Source of the DNA: Jimgerdemannia flammicorona | Taxonomy: Eukaryota; Mucoromycota; Endogonomycetes; Endogonales; Endogonaceae | NCBI GenBank assembly: GCA_003990745.1 | Contig: RBNI01002664.1 | Span: 1 to 17,844, forward strand | Direction of reading: 5' to 3' | DNA length: 17,844 nt | Shown here: piece after piece, positions 16,750 through 17,844 of the stretch | Numbering within the stretch: position 1 is the stretch's first letter | Layout: each line of letters opens with the position of its first letter | Made by a program: the position numbers and the translations under genes | The notes under the pieces: generated by a model | The model's input: the letters and a program-made list of their open reading frames with translations, nothing else | Told to the model about the DNA's origin: nothing | Database searches by the model: none

Positions 16750-17844
16750 CTACCTCAGGTTGGTATGCTGTGCCTACAGGGGCATGGTGGGAGGAGGGCA
16801 ATGGTGATGAGTTGCCCCTTTATTAGTGTCAGATTGGTGCTTCCTCCACTTTTTCGTGGATTCTGGTACCTTCAGCTGCATCTGGGGTGTACCCATTATG
16901 GTGCAGTGCCTTCTTCCTTTTGCCATTGCCAATAAGGAGTTGTCTTGGTGTGTCTCGGACTACATAGGGAGTCAGCTGACCTTGGGCGTCAAGTGCTCAG
17001 TGTAGGTTACCTGCAGGTCCTCGGTGCCTGTGGTGGGGCCCTCTGGCTTTGGCGAGCTTTCCAGCAAGCATGGTTCTGGCATAGGTGACTGTTTTTCAGG
17101 TATTGTCGGGATGGGAGGGGAGATGGCCATCACAGATAGGAGGAAGGGCAATAATGGTAAACCAGTAGGGTGCCAGGCTGGGGGCAGTCATCGGGGCTGG
17201 GGCAGGTGCTGCTTCGGTGGGGCCTTTTGATTGGTGTGGCGCGGTTAGGTGGTAGGTGTCACTCTCAGCTTCTTTTGGTGGTCAGCGGGATTGGGCCCCA
17301 GTCATCAGGGGGGGTCGGGGGGCCCAAGGCTACCCATTTCAAGCATCTTGGCTGCACTTAACTAGAACCGGGAGCTGATATGGCAATGTGATCGAGGCCC
17401 ACAGGCTTGAGTAGTGGGGTATTGGGGGTTTCCTCCTGCCTCATGTGTAAGTCCTTTACTCACCTCGACTGGGAGAACCAGGTCCTACCCACCGTGTTGT
17501 GCTTTGATGAGGGTTTTTTCTTTGCCTGTCATTCTCTTTGGGGTGGCAGGGGCTATTCTATTCAGCTCGGGCATGGCCTTGTACATATGTTGGGTTCTCA
17601 GGCATGCACTTTTGGTCATTGGCATATGGTTGGGTTTCCTCTGGTGGTAGGGAGAGCATGGTGTGCAGAATGAGGTGCAGGCCAACATAGGCCCTGCTGC
17701 ACCTGGTATGGTTGAGCTGCTGGACAATAGCTAGCCTAGGTTAATGGGGGAGCAGTGCTTGGTGGGTGGTGGGGGAGGGTTTTGGCCTATATAGTCTAGG
17801 TTCCCTTCCAATAAAAATCTACGGGACATGAGTCTGTTAAAAAA
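16750..17844. other. GC-richer stretch, no confident gene
   Basis: CpG becomes common from about 16850 (some 16 by eye in 1 kb), in contrast to the CpG-poor remnant beside it. Open stretches exist on both strands (plus 17024..17230, 17407..17673 and 17414..17650; minus 17485..17727), but none has a recognisable motif. The plus-strand hydrophobic reading is what antisense of an A/C-rich strand gives. The right end carries AATAAA (17810..17815) and an A-run at the window edge (17839..17844), which may be the 3' end of another plus-strand transcript or LINE. Confidence 0.4.

Noticed and set aside
17414..17650. Hydrophobic plus-strand frame that looks like two membrane segments
   Set aside because: It begins with GTG after an in-frame TGA, has no family motif, and the T/G-rich strand produces Leu/Val/Phe/Trp by composition alone.

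Overview
The window is a nest of retrotransposons with no recognisable host gene. Chromodomain-bearing Ty3/Gypsy elements, one of them with a dUTPase, together with a LINE and heavy C-to-T decay at CpG, suggest a filamentous fungus, most likely a basidiomycete. This is an inference from element content alone.

The centrepiece is one nearly complete Ty3/Gypsy element on the minus strand, 2009..12653. Its two LTRs (2009..4071 and 10594..12653) are 2063 and 2060 bp, unusually long. Both are bounded by TGTAAG...CTTACA. A polypurine tract abuts the 3' LTR (left) and a PBS-like sequence abuts the 5' LTR (right). Between them a single reading frame, 9632..4500, encodes in order Gag capsid, CCHC zinc knuckle, dUTPase, aspartic protease, reverse transcriptase, RNase H, integrase and a C-terminal chromodomain. 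That frame has no frameshift but 17 premature stops, each explicable as one C-to-T or G-to-A change. A Gag leader runs upstream of it, through the PBS and into U5.

The most interesting feature is a separate gene of about 365 codons wholly inside U3 of each LTR. It has its own TATA box, upstream TGACTCA sites and two PPxY motifs. It is open in the right LTR and broken by four stops in the left. I do not recognise the protein. In genomic RNA it would lie 3' of pol, as nef and sag do in retroviruses. A second, diverged and broken reading frame with a similar layout lies at 938..1810 and may be the same gene from another element.

Flanks: 1..1810 is old, CpG-poor, LTR-like sequence. 1899..2008 may be the start of a LINE ORF1. 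12654..15712 is the 3' part of a CpG-depleted plus-strand LINE (RT, zinc finger, A-tail). 15713..16750 carries a chromodomain remnant of a second Gypsy element. 16850..17844 is CpG-richer sequence with no confident gene. The simplest reading is nesting: an old Gypsy element was entered by a LINE, which was then entered by the younger Gypsy element, with later deletion because no target-site duplication remains.
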